The notes below the pieces were generated by a model. That model worked only from the letters and a program-made list of their open reading frames with translations, did no database searches and was not told the DNA's origin. A program made the translations under genes and the position numbers. This document shows, one piece after another, positions 1-10,102 of a DNA stretch of 64,000 nt (positions are counted from its first letter, which is position 1; every line of letters starts with the position of its first letter). The stretch is from Alteripontixanthobacter maritimus (lineage in GTDB: Bacteria; Pseudomonadota; Alphaproteobacteria; Sphingomonadales; Sphingomonadaceae): NCBI RefSeq assembly GCF_003340475.1, contig NZ_QBKA01000002.1, positions 1 through 64,000 of the forward strand, read 5' to 3'.

Positions 1-342
1 AATCAGCATGGGCACGGGCACTACGCTCCAACCGGTTAGCTTGCCCAGATTTTCGCTCATTTCGACGAAGTCCGGCACTCCGCCGCGCCCCAGGTCCAGC
101 TTGTCGAGCCCGCGCATGAACGCTGAGACGGCGCGTCCCGGCAGCACTTTCATCTGGCGCGCGAAGAGGTCGTCCCAGATCGCATCGTCCTCGCTGTCGT
201 AGCTCGTCTGCTCGGGCTCCAGCCAGTCTTCGCCCAGATGGTTCGGCTTCTGGAGCGGTGCGGTAAACACGTCTTGGGGCATTTCGGGAAGCTGCGCGTA
301 ATTGGCAGCGGCGGATGCTTTGTCGAGTGCGATAGTAGCCAT
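1..342 (-). CDS. phhA: Phenylalanine 4-monooxygenase, N-terminal part (cut by the window edge)
   Basis: Reading leftward from the ATG at 340-342 gives 114 codons open to the window edge. The segment LPGRAVSAFMRGLDKLDL followed by GVPDF and LTGWSVVPVPMLI is the conserved N-terminal block of bacterial aromatic amino acid hydroxylases, which convert phenylalanine to tyrosine with iron and a pterin. The iron-binding His/His/Glu residues lie beyond the window. The gene is divergent from ppk2. The call rests on family recognition of this short block. Confidence 0.85.
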   Translation of the reverse strand, partial: MATIALDKASAAANYAQLPEMPQDVFTAPLQKPNHLGEDWLEPEQTSYDSEDDAIWDDLFARQMKVLPGRAVSAFMRGLDKLDLGRGGVPDFVEMSENLGKLTGWSVVPVPMLI

Positions 343-400
343 GGCCTTCCCCTATAACCCAAATGCTTCCAAAAGGTGCGCATTTCTAACGGGGATTGGC

Positions 401-1179
401 ATGGGAAAGCTGAAAGGCAAGGATTACCGGCACCTGCTGCGTCCGCTGGAAGAGGAATTGGTGGGTATGGCCCGCTGGGCACGCGAAACAGGGCAGCGCA
501 TCTGTGTGCTGTTCGAGGGGCGTGATACGGCGGGCAAGGGCGGCGCGATCCGGGCGGTAAGCCAGCGCCTCAATCCGCGTCAATGCCGGTGGTGGCACTG
601 CCGAAGCCTGACGAGCGGGCGCAAACGCAATGGTATTTCCAACGCTATGTCCGGCATTTGCCTGCCGCCGGGGAAATAGTATTGTTCGACCGCAGCTGGT
701 ACAATCGTGCCGGCGTCGAAAAGGTGATGGGGTTTGCGTCGAACGAGGAGGTTGCGCGCTTCCTGAACGAGGCACCGTGCTTTGAACGGATGCTGGTGGA
801 TGACGGTATTCTGCTGTTCAAATACTGGCTGGCAACCGATCAGGACCGGCAGGAAGAGCGGCTGGCAGAACGTCTGGAAGATCCGCTCAAACGCTGGAAA
901 CTGTCACCGATGGACCTCGCCGCACGCGAGAAATACGCCGAATACAGCGACGCGCGCGAGACGATGCTGCGGGCTACGCATACCGACCATGCACCGTGGA
1001 CGCTGGTAAATTTCAACGACCAGAAGCGCGGGCGGCTGACCCTGATCCGCGATTTGCTCGATCGCTTGCCAAACTACGACATCGCGCCGCCCGATATCGT
1101 CTTCCCACCCCTCGGCCATGAGCCGCTGGTGGAGGAATATCGCGTGGTCGCACCGCTGAAAGATTATGTGGTGGAATAG
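401..1179 (+). pseudogene. ppk2: Polyphosphate kinase 2 family protein, one frameshift
   Basis: PPK2 enzymes transfer phosphate between polyphosphate and nucleotides. The first part from ATG 401 carries the Walker A-like FEGRDTAGKGGAIR (about residues 37-50). The rest continues in another frame with VVALPKPDERAQTQWYFQRYV, FDRSWYNRAGVE and the C-terminal family region. The frame breaks at about 575-585, where GCCGGTGGTGG lacks one G relative to the expected reading. This is a single-base homopolymer event, so it may be a sequencing error rather than a real mutation. Repaired, the protein would be about 259 aa, normal for the family. Confidence 0.85.
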
Positions 1180-1189
1180 GTGGACCTTC

Positions 1190-2421
1190 CTACCGCGCCA
1201 GCTCGAACACCGCCGCCATGCCCTGACCGCCGCCGATGCACATGGTTTCCAGCCCGAAACGCACGTGGCGGCGCTTCATTTCGTATGCCATATCAGCAAG
1301 GATACGCAGGCCGGTCGCGCCGATGGGGTGACCAAGCGAGATGCCCGATCCGTTGACGTTGACGAGATCGCGGCGCGAATCGTCATCGGCCCAGCCCCAA
1401 CCCTTCATGACTGCGAGCGCCTGCGGCGCGAACGCCTCGTTCAGTTCGACAAGACCGATATCATCCCAGCTGCGTCTTCCGCGCGCGAACAGGCGGTCAA
1501 CCGCCGGCACCGGGCCGATGCCCATGCGCGAGGGGTCACATCCGGCGGCAGCCCAGCTGTAGAACCATAGGATCGGAGTAAGGCCCAGTTCCTCGACCTT
1601 GTCCTCCGCCACCACCAGGCACCCGGCGGCGGCGTCGTTTTGCTGGCTGGCATTACCCGCGGTGACAACTGCGTCAGGATTGTCGCGTCCTTCGATGGCG
1701 CGCAGCTTCCCAAGCGTTTCCATGGTCGCATCGGTGCGAAAACCTTCATCGCGGACAAAGGAGATGGGATCGCCTTTGCGCTGCGGCACGTCGACCGGGA
1801 CCAGCTGTTCGTCAAACTTCCCCGCATCCCATGCTGCGGCAGCGTTCTGATGACTGCGAACCGCAAAAGAGTCGGATGCCTCACGCGTGATGCCGTAATC
1901 CTGCGCCAGGTTCTCCGCGGTCTCGATCATGCCACTGATAACGCCGAACCGTTCGATCGGCTGGCTCATCAACCGCCGCGCGTCAAGCGGTCCCACAGCG
2001 CCATGTCGCCCATTCGCGCGCCGTGGCGGGCTTTCGTGGTGTAATGTTCCACGTTGGACATCGATTCCACGCCGCCTGCCAGCACGCAATCTGCCGCGCC
2101 GGTCTGCACCATCATCGCCGCATTGACGACCGCCTGCAGCCCGCTGCCGCAGCGCCGGTCCAGCTGATAACCGGGCACGGAGATCGGCATGCCCGCCGCC
2201 AGCCAGCTCCAGCGCCCGATGGCCGGCGCTTCGCCGCTACCATACCCTTGGCTGAAGATCACATCGTCCACGCGTTCGGGATCGACGCCGCTTCGCTCCA
2301 CCAGCGCTTTGATGATGATCGCCCCGAGCGCGCCAGCCTCCAGCGGGGCCAAGGTGCCAAGGAACTTGCCGACCGGCGTGCGAAGCGGAGTGCAGATGGC
2401 GGCGCGGCGGAGTGCGGTCAT
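1190..2421 (-). pseudogene. Thiolase (acetyl-CoA acetyltransferase family), one frameshift
   Basis: The product would condense or cleave acyl-CoA at the beta-keto position. The start at 2419-2421 reads MTALRRAAICTPLRTPVGKF. The nucleophilic cysteine sits in DRRCGSGLQAV, and the later motifs NEAFAPQAL, GHPIGATG and CIGGGQG are all present. The frame is lost near 1980, at GCGCGGCGG, where the expected RGRLMSQPIERF junction is off by one base. Apart from that the gene has full thiolase length. It is the last gene of a leftward set with the CaiB-type transferase and the acyl-CoA dehydrogenase, which suggests acyl-CoA catabolism. The indel could be real decay or a sequence error. Confidence 0.85.
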
Positions 2422-2424
2422 GTC

Positions 2425-3652
2425 GGTTTCCTGTCTGAAAGGCCACGGTTCCTGCGTCGACCAGCGCGCCGATCTGGCCGGAGGATAGCCCCAGCCGTTC
2501 GGCGAGCACTTCTTCGCTATGCTGGCCGTTGTAAGGCGCGGCTTCGGGGTTACCACGATCCTGCGCGGGTATGTTGGCGATGGGGGCCGGGGCGGGATAG
2601 GCGAACCCGCTGGGATTGGCGGGGGGGGGCCGAACAACGGGTTGTTGGCAACCAGCTCAGGATCGGTCGAGGCTTCGTGCATAGTCCGGTATCTCTCGAA
2701 CGTCGCACCCGCCTTACCAAGTGCCTGCGCAATGTTGGCATAATCCATCTTGCTCGCCCGATCCTGTACCAGTGCGAACAGCGCCTCGCGGTGGGTGAAG
2801 CGATTGTGGTCGCTGCGCGCGAAACTCACGCCTTCGCTGGCTTCAATGGCTGCGACACCATCGGCGATATCGAACGCGGCGATGGTTGCCGCCCACTGTT
2901 TGTGCGTTAGCGCGGCGACCATGAAGCGGATGTTGTCACGGCTGCGGAAATCGGTGCCGAACGCGCCCCAGATGGCGTTGCCAAGCCGCTGGCGATCATC
3001 GCCGCGATACAGCATTTCCGCCATCGCGCCGGAATTGGCGACCGTCCCCATCATAACATCGCCCAGCGGCACCCGCACCTCGCCGCCCCCGCCGGTCGCA
3101 TCGCGGTGGCGCAGCGCCGCCATCAGCGCGAAGGCAGAATAGGCACCCGTGATGAAGTCCCATGCGGGCAGCACTTGGTTGACTGGCGGGGCGGTGTCAG
3201 CGCCCCATTCCGCCGGGCCGGTCATCAGCGGATATCCGCTCGCGCGGCGTTGACGGTAAAATCCATCGCCTGACGCCCGTCTGGCCAGCCCATGATACGC
3301 AAGGTGATCATGTCGGCGCGTTTGGCCGCCAGTTTTTTCATGGTCGAGGAAACTGCCATTCGGGATGTTGGTAATCAGCTGGCCGGTCGCGGCGGACAAC
3401 TCCACCAGCAATTCGCGCCCCTCACTGCTGCGCAGGTCCAGCGCGACCGATTTCTTGGCCCGGTTGAGGTTTTCCCCAAGCGAGCGAACGGCCCTCCTCG
3501 GTCAGCATATACCGGTCGTAATCCAGCCCGCCGCCGATCTGGTCCACCCGGATGACTTCGGCACCCATTTGCGCGAGATAAAGTCCGGCAGTAGGGGAAG
3601 CGACGAAGCTGGACGCTTCGATGATCGAGAGGTCGGAGAGAAGGTTATACAT
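2425..3652 (-). pseudogene. CaiB/BaiF (family III) CoA-transferase, several frameshifts
   Basis: The start at 3650-3652 reads MYNLLSDLSIIEASSFVASP, followed by GLYLAQMGAEVIRVD, the family III N-terminus. The expected ENLNRAKKSVALDL block is reached only after removing one G at about 3477. Another extra base lies in an A run near 3340, and extra bases lie near 3235. A long G run (about 2625-2634) breaks the frame again. Further blocks such as PAWDFITGAYSAFALMAAL and GNAIWGAFGTDF confirm the family. The 3' end near 2425 is approximate. CoA-transferases of this family move CoA between carboxylic acids; the substrate here cannot be inferred. Confidence 0.75.
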
Positions 3653-3869
3653 TTTTGTTTGGGGCCCTGCGGGCGGAACCCATCCCGGGTTCCTTGCTTC
3701 CTCGCATAAGCTCGGGCGGCCCGTCGGGCCTTGCGGTCCGCTGGTCGCGGACCGAACTTGCGCCAAGCTACATAGGTAGTCCGTTTCCAGGTCACGGCAG
3801 TCATAGGCCCAAAGGACCGCCCGCAGCGAAGCGAGGATAGCCCAGCCGTACTGACAGACACATCAACCC

Positions 3870-5049
3870 TCAACTCTCGGCCGCGAACTGCCGCAGCATG
3901 TTCTTCCGCGATGACCAGCTGCAGGATCTGCGTGGTTCCTTCGTAAATGCGGTAGATGCGGCTGTCGCGGAAGAAGCGTTCGGCCTCGTATTCGGCCAGA
4001 TAGCCCGCGCCGCCGTAGATCTGCACGCAGCGGTCTGCCACACGGCCGGCACATTTCGGATGCGAAATCTTGGCGGCAGCCGCCTTGATAATGGCGGGGC
4101 CATTATTAGCCTTGGCCGCGGCGTCGCGGATCATGCATTCACTCGCGTAAATTTCCGCCTTGCTGTCGGCCAGCATGGCCTGGATCAATTGGAACTGGCT
4201 GATGGAATCGCCGAATGCCTTGCGTTCGGTCGAATATTTTAGCGCGCTGTCGAGGATGCGCTTGGCATAGCGGCGCTGGCGGCGGCAACGGACAGGCGGC
4301 CATTATCGAGGCTCTGCATGGCGGTGGCGAAACCGCGGCCTTCCTCCCCACCCAGAAGCGCGCTGCCCGGCAGTTTGACATCATCGAAATACAGGTCGCC
4401 GATATGGCTGCCTTCCTGCCCCATCTTCTTGTCGGACTTGCCGCGCGCGATACCGTCGGTGTCCATTTCGACGAGGAAGGCGCTGACATGGGCGTTCTTG
4501 GCCTGATTGTCTTCTCCGTGCGCGCCATGATCAGGCCGATCTTCGCAAACGGGGCGTTGGTGATGTAGCGTTTCGCACCCGTTCAGCACGTAACCATTGC
4601 CGCTGCGCGTGGCGGTGGTCTGCATCCGCTGCGCTGTCCGATCCGCTGCCCGGTTCGGTCAGGCCGAAACAGGCGATTTCGCCCCGCTGCCAGCCGGGCA
4701 GATACTCCGCCTTTTGTTCGTCGGTGCCGTTTTTCTTGATGGCGGAACACACCATGCCGAGGTTGATGGAGGTCAGGCTGCGATATGCCGGAAGCGCATA
4801 GCTGAGCACGCGGATCGCCTCGACATATTGCGGCACGTTCATGCCTGCACCACCATACTCCTCCGGCATAGTGAGTCCGAACAGGCCCATGCCGCGCATT
4901 TCGTCCTGCAGATCCTCGGGGATCATATTGTCTGCGATGACCTGCGATTCGGCAGGGATAAGCCGTTCGCGCACATAGCGCTGGAGCTGCTCGATGAACT
5001 GGTCGAAAGTCTCGGCGTCCATGCCGTTTTCAGATGGGATGGCGGTCAT
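3870..5049 (-). pseudogene. Acyl-CoA dehydrogenase, several frameshifts
   Basis: The flavoenzyme would oxidise acyl-CoA to enoyl-CoA. The ATG at 5049 overlaps the stop of the upstream lipoprotein. Intact stretches include GLFGLTMPEEYGGAGM, ACFGLTEPGSGSD and GDLYFDDVKLPGSALLGGEEGRG. The C-terminal block is QIYGGAGYLAEYEAERFFRD...YRIYEGTTQI. Frames change near 4630, 4570, 4500, 4270-4200 and 3915, mostly by single bases. The reading ends at the TGA at 3870-3872. Between it and the CaiB gene lie about 215 bases without a gene but with GC-rich imperfect palindromes. Same decay-or-error caveat as its neighbours. Confidence 0.8.
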
Positions 5050-5288
5050 GGGGCAAGCTCCTCCGGCGTGGCTTCTGGGTCAGGATTTGTGGCGTCATGG
5101 TTTGTTTCAACGGAACCTTGTTCAGGCGCGTTACCGACGACCGCCGGGTCGAGCCGTCCGGCCTCGACCATCTCGGCCGCCTCGTCCAGCGCGCGCGCTT
5201 CGCCCACGGTCACGCCGCCTTCGCCAGGATCGGTATCGGCCGGGCCGCATGCGGCGACGAAGATTGTTGCGGTAAGGGCGGCGCACAT
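5046..5288 (-). CDS. Small putative lipoprotein
   Basis: This is an 80-aa product with a very short hydrophobic N-terminus ending in a lipobox-like FVAAC at residues 10-14, followed by an acidic, low-complexity tail. Its stop overlaps the acyl-CoA dehydrogenase start. An ATG 35 bases upstream (MKPFS...) lies in another frame and would give a more normal signal peptide. So the true start may be hidden by an indel, like those seen further left. Function unknown. Confidence 0.5.
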   Translation of the reverse strand: MCAALTATIFVAACGPADTDPGEGGVTVGEARALDEAAEMVEAGRLDPAVVGNAPEQGSVETNHDATNPDPEATPEELAP

Positions 5289-5350
5289 GCGCGCGCGGCG
5301 AGCAGTCCGAGAACGGTTTCATTCACCGCACTCTATTGCCGTTTGGACAA

Positions 5351-5391
5351 AAGAAAAGGCGGACGAAGCACCCCATGATGCTGCGTCCGCC
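5351..5391 (-). terminator. Rho-independent terminator after the lipoprotein gene
   Basis: On the minus strand an 8-base stem (GGCGGACG / CGTCCGCC), extended by further pairs, is followed by TTTTCTTTTG. It lies 38 bases downstream of the lipoprotein gene ending at 5429, in the right orientation to end that transcript. Confidence 0.75.
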
Positions 5392-5428
5392 CTGTTTCTG
5401 CGATGCCGTAACGGCAACGGTGTTATTC

Positions 5429-5839
5429 TTACCGGTTCACCCGTTCAGCCTGCGAGCCGTTCACCGCACTTTGCATGTCCTGCGCATTGTCGCGTGCTTC
5501 TTCGCGGACCCGGTCGGTAGTGTCCCGGGCAGCCGCGGCAGCTGCTGCCTGCGCGCGAGCGGCGACGTCCTGCGCCTGTGTACCGGCGGCTTCTGCGCGG
5601 TCGATCTGGCGTTCCGTGACGACTGCTTCATTTGCAGTCGTGGCCGGAGCGACTGAGGTGTTGGAAGCATCCGCGTCCAGATCTTCGACCGGCTCTTCCT
5701 CCACAGTTTCGAGCGCCACGTCGGCGGGCATTTCGACCGTATCGGCTTCGGCTTCAACCGAGGCATCATCGGTATCGCCGCACGCAGCCAATACCAGCGC
5801 GAGGGAAGAGATGGCGGTAATTTTCAACGCAAACTTCAT
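5429..5839 (-). CDS. Putative lipoprotein with alanine-rich tail
   Basis: This is a 136-aa product. I chose the ATG at 5837-5839 because it begins a clear lipoprotein signal, MKFALKITAISSLALVLAAC. The lipobox is LAAC, and the next residues are Gly-Asp, compatible with an inner-membrane retention signal. The mature part is acidic (residues 25-70) and then rich in Ala, Arg and Gln, probably helical. Single gene with its own terminator. Function not recognised. Confidence 0.65.
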   Translation of the reverse strand: MKFALKITAISSLALVLAACGDTDDASVEAEADTVEMPADVALETVEEEPVEDLDADASNTSVAPATTANEAVVTERQIDRAEAAGTQAQDVAARAQAAAAAAARDTTDRVREEARDNAQDMQSAVNGSQAERVNR

Positions 5840-6025
5840 GGGACTGACCCTTTTTACCAAATGCCGCCTCCATGCTGGCTGGCGGCTTCGCAAACGCTGA
5901 ATAGCGCAAGCACAACCGGCAATCAAGGGAATGCGTTATGTCACCTGTTCGCGTTACGGAGGAGGGTATGGGATAAGCGGTGGCGCAGACGTTTCATCGC
6001 GCCGTCCCATCTGTCAAAGCGCAGA

Positions 6026-7894
6026 ATGGACAACGCGCCCGGCACCACTGCACCCCTGACCACAGGCGAGAACGCCGGTGCCGATGCCGGAGCTAGCGCG
6101 AATTTCGCGCCGCTTACTCTGGACGCCGCGCGTGCACGATTGCGCGAATTGTTCGGATTTACCGGTTTTCGCGGTCGGCAGGAGGATGTGCTTGCTCGCG
6201 TGCTGGCGCGGCAGTCCACCCTGGCGGTCATGCCCACCGGTGCAGGCAAATCGCTGACCTACCAATTGCCCGCCACCATGATGCACGGGACCTGCATCGT
6301 GATCAGCCCACTGATCGCGCTGATGCATGATCAGCTGCGTTCCGCCCGCGCCAATGGCATCCGTGCGGCCACGCTGACCAGCGCGGATGCCGACTGGCGA
6401 GAAACGCAGGACGCGTTCCGGAATGGCGAGCTGGACCTGCTGTATGTCGCGCCCGAACGCGCCAGCCAGCAGGGGTTTCGCAATCTGATTTCCGCCGCGC
6501 CGCTATGCATGTTCGCCATCGACGAGGCGCATTGTGTGTCCGAATGGGGCCACGATTTCCGCCCCGATTATCGCCAGCTCCGCCCGATGATGAACGCCTT
6601 TCCGGATGTGCCCCGGCTGGCGCTGACGGCTACCGCCGATGCCCACACCCGCGGCGACATCATGGCCCAGCTGGGAATTCCCGATGACGGGCTGGTCATC
6701 GCAGGTTTCGATCGGCCCAATATCCGCTACGCTATCGATCACCGCGATAGCGTCTCTCGCCAGCTGACTAATTTGATGGCCGCGCATCCCGGCCCAGGCA
6801 TCGTGTACGCCCCTACCCGCCGCAAGGTTGAGGACATTGCTGAGAAGTTGGCGGCGGCAACCGGCCGCCCGGTTCGCCCGTATCACGCCGGGCTTGATCC
6901 CGAAGTCCGGCAGGCCAATCAGGCCGCTTTCGTCGAGTCCGAAGACATGGTGATCGTGGCCACTATTGCGTTCGGAATGGGCATCGACAAACCCGATGTG
7001 CGCTTCGTTGCCCATGTCGGCATCCCCAAATCAATCGAGGCCTATTACCAGGAAACGGGCCGTGCGGGCCGTGACGGCGATCCGGCGCAAGCCGCGATGT
7101 TCTGGGGCGCAGGCGATTTCGCGCAGGCCCGGCAGCGGCTGGGCGAGCTCGATGAAAGCCGCCAGCAATCCGAACGCACGCGGCTGGATGCGCTCGCCGG
7201 ACTGGTGGAAACGCCGGGTTGCCGCCGGGCGGTATTGCTGCGCCATTTCGGTGAGGACCCGCCCGAACGCTGTGGCAATTGCGACAATTGCATCGAAGCG
7301 CCGGCAGTGGCCGATGTGACGCAGCTGGCGCGCAAATTGCTTTCCGCCGTTTATCGCACGGGACAAAGCTTCGGCTTCGGCCATCTGGCCAAGGTGCTGA
7401 CCGGCAATGAAGACGAACGCGTGCGCCAGCGCGGGCATGACAAATTGAGCGTGTTCGGCATTGTGGACGGGGATGATGCGGTTCTACTGCAACCGCTGAG
7501 CCGGGCATTGCAAGCGCGTGGCTCGCTTGTTTCGACCGAGCATGGCGGGCTGGCGCTGGGCGGTGATGCGCGCGACATCCTGACCGGCGGACAAACGGTC
7601 GAAATGGTGATGCCGCCCAAGCGTGCACGGCGATCCGGCGGACGCGGACGGCGCGGCGCGAACGAGGCCAATCCGATCGGCGATCCGTTGTTCGAGGCGT
7701 TGCGCGATTTGCGTCGCACGCTCGCAAGCGAGGCGCAAGTCCCGCCTTATCTCGTATTCGGTGACGCGGCGTTGCGCGAAATGGTCAAGGCGCGCCCCAC
7801 GACGGTGGCGGAGTTTGGGCAAATCAGCGGTGTGGGGGCGAAGAAGCTGGACGCATTCGGCGATGCATTCCTGGCGGTCATCCGGCAATATTGA
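6026..7894 (+). CDS. recQ: ATP-dependent DNA helicase RecQ
   Basis: This is a 622-aa 3'-5' DNA helicase for recombination and repair. The Walker A region is MPTGAGKSLTYQLPA, motif II is DEAHCVSEWGHDFRPDY, and motif VI lies around YYQETGRAGRDG. The RecQ zinc site is C-R-R...CGNCDNC. The C-terminus is an HRDC domain (about residues 545-622). The open frame extends upstream to 5861, but the ATG at 6026 fits family length. The upstream extension overlaps the lipoprotein promoter region and is not RecQ-like. Full length and intact. Confidence 0.95.
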   Translation: MDNAPGTTAPLTTGENAGADAGASANFAPLTLDAARARLRELFGFTGFRGRQEDVLARVLARQSTLAVMPTGAGKSLTYQLPATMMHGTCIVISPLIALMHDQLRSARANGIRAATLTSADADWRETQDAFRNGELDLLYVAPERASQQGFRNLISAAPLCMFAIDEAHCVSEWGHDFRPDYRQLRPMMNAFPDVPRLALTATADAHTRGDIMAQLGIPDDGLVIAGFDRPNIRYAIDHRDSVSRQLTNLMAAHPGPGIVYAPTRRKVEDIAEKLAAATGRPVRPYHAGLDPEVRQANQAAFVESEDMVIVATIAFGMGIDKPDVRFVAHVGIPKSIEAYYQETGRAGRDGDPAQAAMFWGAGDFAQARQRLGELDESRQQSERTRLDALAGLVETPGCRRAVLLRHFGEDPPERCGNCDNCIEAPAVADVTQLARKLLSAVYRTGQSFGFGHLAKVLTGNEDERVRQRGHDKLSVFGIVDGDDAVLLQPLSRALQARGSLVSTEHGGLALGGDARDILTGGQTVEMVMPPKRARRSGGRGRRGANEANPIGDPLFEALRDLRRTLASEAQVPPYLVFGDAALREMVKARPTTVAEFGQISGVGAKKLDAFGDAFLAVIRQY

Positions 7895-7904
7895 CAAACT
7901 GCCG

Positions 7905-7942
7905 GCTCCTGATAAATATGATATCATAATTATATCAGGAGC
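7905..7942 (+). promoter_or_regulatory. Hairpin masking the ribosome binding site of the SPFH gene
   Basis: A perfect 10-base inverted repeat, GCTCCTGATA (7905-7914) and TATCAGGAGC (7933-7942), encloses an 18-base loop that holds the palindrome ATGATATCAT (7918-7927). The right arm contains AGGAG, the Shine-Dalgarno sequence of the ATG at 7950. As RNA the stem would hide the RBS. As DNA the AT-rich palindrome could be a repressor site. No U-run follows, so it is not a recQ terminator. Confidence 0.65.
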
Positions 7943-7949
7943 AGAAACT

Positions 7950-8888
7950 ATGTCCGACACTCAATCCGCCCCGGTGCCGCGCGCGAAAGGCGCGATGAAC
8001 GTCAGCGAGGAAAGGCCGTCCAGTACTTTTAACGGCTATATGATGTTGCTGGTGCTACTTGGTGTGGCGGCGATCGGCTTCCTCATTATGTGGGCCGGTT
8101 TTCCGGGTGTCGGGGCTGGTAAGGGTACCAAGCTGCTGTTTGCCGGATCGATCGTCGGTACGATCCTTGCGCTGTGTCTCGTTGCCGCGGGCTTCTTCAT
8201 GATCCAGCCCAATCAGGCCGCCGCAATTACGCTGTTCGGCGAATATCGCGGCAGCGAACGGACCGAGGGTTTGCGCTGGGTATGGCCATGGATGATGCGC
8301 CAGAAAGTGTCCGTCCGGGCGCGTAACGTGCATTCGGACCGGGTCAAGATCAACGATCTGCGCGGCAATCCCATCGAAATTGCCTGCAATGTGGTGTGGC
8401 GCGTGGTCGATACCGCGCAGGCTAGCTTCGATGTCGACGACTATAAGGAATTCGTGAACATCCAGATCGAGGCAGGTCTGCGCACTGTCGGTTCGCGCCA
8501 TCCCTATGACGATTTCGAAGGCGAAGCAGTAACACTGCGCGGCGGCGCGGAAACCATCAATCGCGAATTGCTGGAAGAACTGAACGAACGCCTTCGTGTC
8601 GCCGGCATCCTGGTGGATGAGGCGGGCCTTACGCACCTTGCCTACGCGCCGGAAATTGCCAGTGCCATGCTGCGCCGCCAGCAAGCAGAAGCCGTGGTGG
8701 CCGCGCGCAAGACCGTCGTGATCGGTGCGGTCGGTATGGTGGACGATGCGCTGACCAAGCTGTCCGACGATGGCATTGTGGAAATGGACGACGAACGCCG
8801 CGCGGCCATGGTGTCGAACCTGATGGTGGTGCTGTGCAGCGACCGTGACGCACAGCCGGTGGTGAATTCCGGCTCGCTCTACCAGTAG
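7950..8888 (+). CDS. SPFH-domain (slipin/prohibitin-like) membrane protein
   Basis: This is a 312-aa product. Two hydrophobic segments at about residues 32-52 and 64-90 precede an SPFH core: the [21 protein letters not shown] start, then a segment beginning [12 protein letters not shown]. The core includes [18 protein letters not shown], typical of stomatin/prohibitin relatives that assemble at the membrane. The helical C-terminus includes [25 protein letters not shown]. The next gene, 24 bases downstream, encodes a ribbon-helix-helix protein, and the two are probably cotranscribed. A hairpin covers the ribosome binding site. Confidence 0.85.
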   Translation: MSDTQSAPVPRAKGAMNVSEERPSSTFNGYMMLLVLLGVAAIGFLIMWAGFPGVGAGKGTKLLFAGSIVGTILALCLVAAGFFMIQPNQAAAITLFGEYRGSERTEGLRWVWPWMMRQKVSVRARNVHSDRVKINDLRGNPIEIACNVVWRVVDTAQASFDVDDYKEFVNIQIEAGLRTVGSRHPYDDFEGEAVTLRGGAETINRELLEELNERLRVAGILVDEAGLTHLAYAPEIASAMLRRQQAEAVVAARKTVVIGAVGMVDDALTKLSDDGIVEMDDERRAAMVSNLMVVLCSDRDAQPVVNSGSLYQ

Positions 8889-8912
8889 GCGGAAGGTCGC
8901 GCGCGTTCATTT

Positions 8913-9131
8913 ATGGCGAAAAAACCCCAGAAGAAGGCCTTTGCCCTGCGGCTCGATCCGGCAGTCCATGCCGCGATCGAGCGGCTGGCCGCGACTGAAT
9001 TGCGTTCCGCCAACGCGCAAATCGAGATGATGCTGCGCGATGCCCTAAAGACCCGTGGAATAGATGTACCGACAAGCAAGCCCGCCCGGCGGGGGCGTCC
9101 GCCCAAACCAGAAACCGATGCAAAGGAATGA
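8913..9131 (+). CDS. Arc-type ribbon-helix-helix protein
   Basis: This is a 72-aa protein. The pattern FALRLDPAVHAAIERLAATELRSANAQIEMMLRDAL matches the beta strand plus two helices of Arc/MetJ-type DNA-binding proteins. The C-terminal tail is basic with an AT-hook-like RRGRPPKP. It lies 24 bases after the SPFH gene. It might bind the palindrome upstream of that gene, but this is inference from proximity only. Confidence 0.75.
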   Translation: MAKKPQKKAFALRLDPAVHAAIERLAATELRSANAQIEMMLRDALKTRGIDVPTSKPARRGRPPKPETDAKE

Positions 9132-9135
9132 CCCG

Positions 9136-10098
9136 ATGGATATTACCAAAGCTGCAATCGCAACAATTGCCCTTATGTCGAGCAGCGTTCTGATGGCGCA
9201 TGACGCCCGGCCTATCACCGCTGCAGGACCGGACGGCGAACTTGCCGGAACGCTTCTTGCTCCAGCCGAAGGCAAGCCGCTGGTGCTGATAATCCCTGGC
9301 TCTGGACCGACCGACCGCGATGGCAACAGCCCGCTTGGCATAAGCGCCTCGACCTATCGGATGTTGGCAGAGGATCTGGCGGCGCGCGGTATCGGGTCCC
9401 TCAGAATCGACAAGCGCGGAATGTTCGGCAGCGCGGCAGCGGTAAAGGACGCCAACGCGGTTACGATCGACGATTATGTTCAGGATATCGCTGCATGGAT
9501 TGCCGCCGCCCGCATGGAAACGAGTGCGGAATGCATCTGGCTGGCCGGGCATAGCGAGGGTGGTCTGGTAGCGCTTTCGGCAGCTGGCGAAGTGGACAAC
9601 CTGTGCGGTCTCATACTGATCGCCGCACCAGGCCGGCCGCTGGGCATGATAATGCGCGAACAGTTTACAGCCAACCCGATGAACGCGCCGATCCTGCCGG
9701 ATGCCATGGCGGCGATCGATGCGCTGGAAGCCGGCGAGCGGGTGGATGTCAGTGCAATGCATCCGGCGCTGCAGGGGGTGTTCGCACCGCAAGTGCAGGG
9801 GTTTCTGATCGACCTGTTTGCGCGCGATCCGGCTGCGCTGATTGCGGATACCGATTTGCCGGTACTGATCGTGCAGGGTGAAGCCGACATTCAAGTTGCG
9901 AGTGCCGATGCAAAAGCGCTTTCTACCGCGCAACCCGTTGCGCGATTTGCCAGCCTGCCCGGCGTAAATCATGTGCTGAAAGATGTGGGGAATGCCGACC
10001 GGGCGCAGAATATGGCCAGCTATGCCAATCCGGAACTACCCATCGCCCCAACTGTAACCGTTGCCATCGCCGACTTCGTTTTGGACCAACAGGAGTAG
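9136..10098 (+). CDS. Secreted alpha/beta hydrolase
   Basis: This is a 320-aa product. The ATG at 9136 has AAAGGAA upstream and begins a signal-peptide-like MDITKAAIATIALMSSSVLMAHA-type N-terminus. The oxyanion region is LIIPGSGPTDRDGN, the nucleophile elbow is GHSEGG (about residue 140), the acid region is VLIVQGEADIQV, and the histidine lies in LPGVNHVLKDV. These fit a serine hydrolase, probably an esterase or peptidase. Substrate unknown. It overlaps nothing and is followed closely by a small membrane protein gene. Confidence 0.8.
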   Translation: MDITKAAIATIALMSSSVLMAHDARPITAAGPDGELAGTLLAPAEGKPLVLIIPGSGPTDRDGNSPLGISASTYRMLAEDLAARGIGSLRIDKRGMFGSAAAVKDANAVTIDDYVQDIAAWIAAARMETSAECIWLAGHSEGGLVALSAAGEVDNLCGLILIAAPGRPLGMIMREQFTANPMNAPILPDAMAAIDALEAGERVDVSAMHPALQGVFAPQVQGFLIDLFARDPAALIADTDLPVLIVQGEADIQVASADAKALSTAQPVARFASLPGVNHVLKDVGNADRAQNMASYANPELPIAPTVTVAIADFVLDQQE

Positions 10099-10102
10099 AT
10101 CG

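Noticed and set aside
2023-2910. 295-aa plus-strand gene
   Set aside because: It is the mirror of the thiolase and CaiB genes; composition fits an antisense frame in high-GC DNA.
7905-7942. recQ rho-independent terminator
   Set aside because: The stem is strong but no U-run follows, and its arm holds the next gene's RBS.
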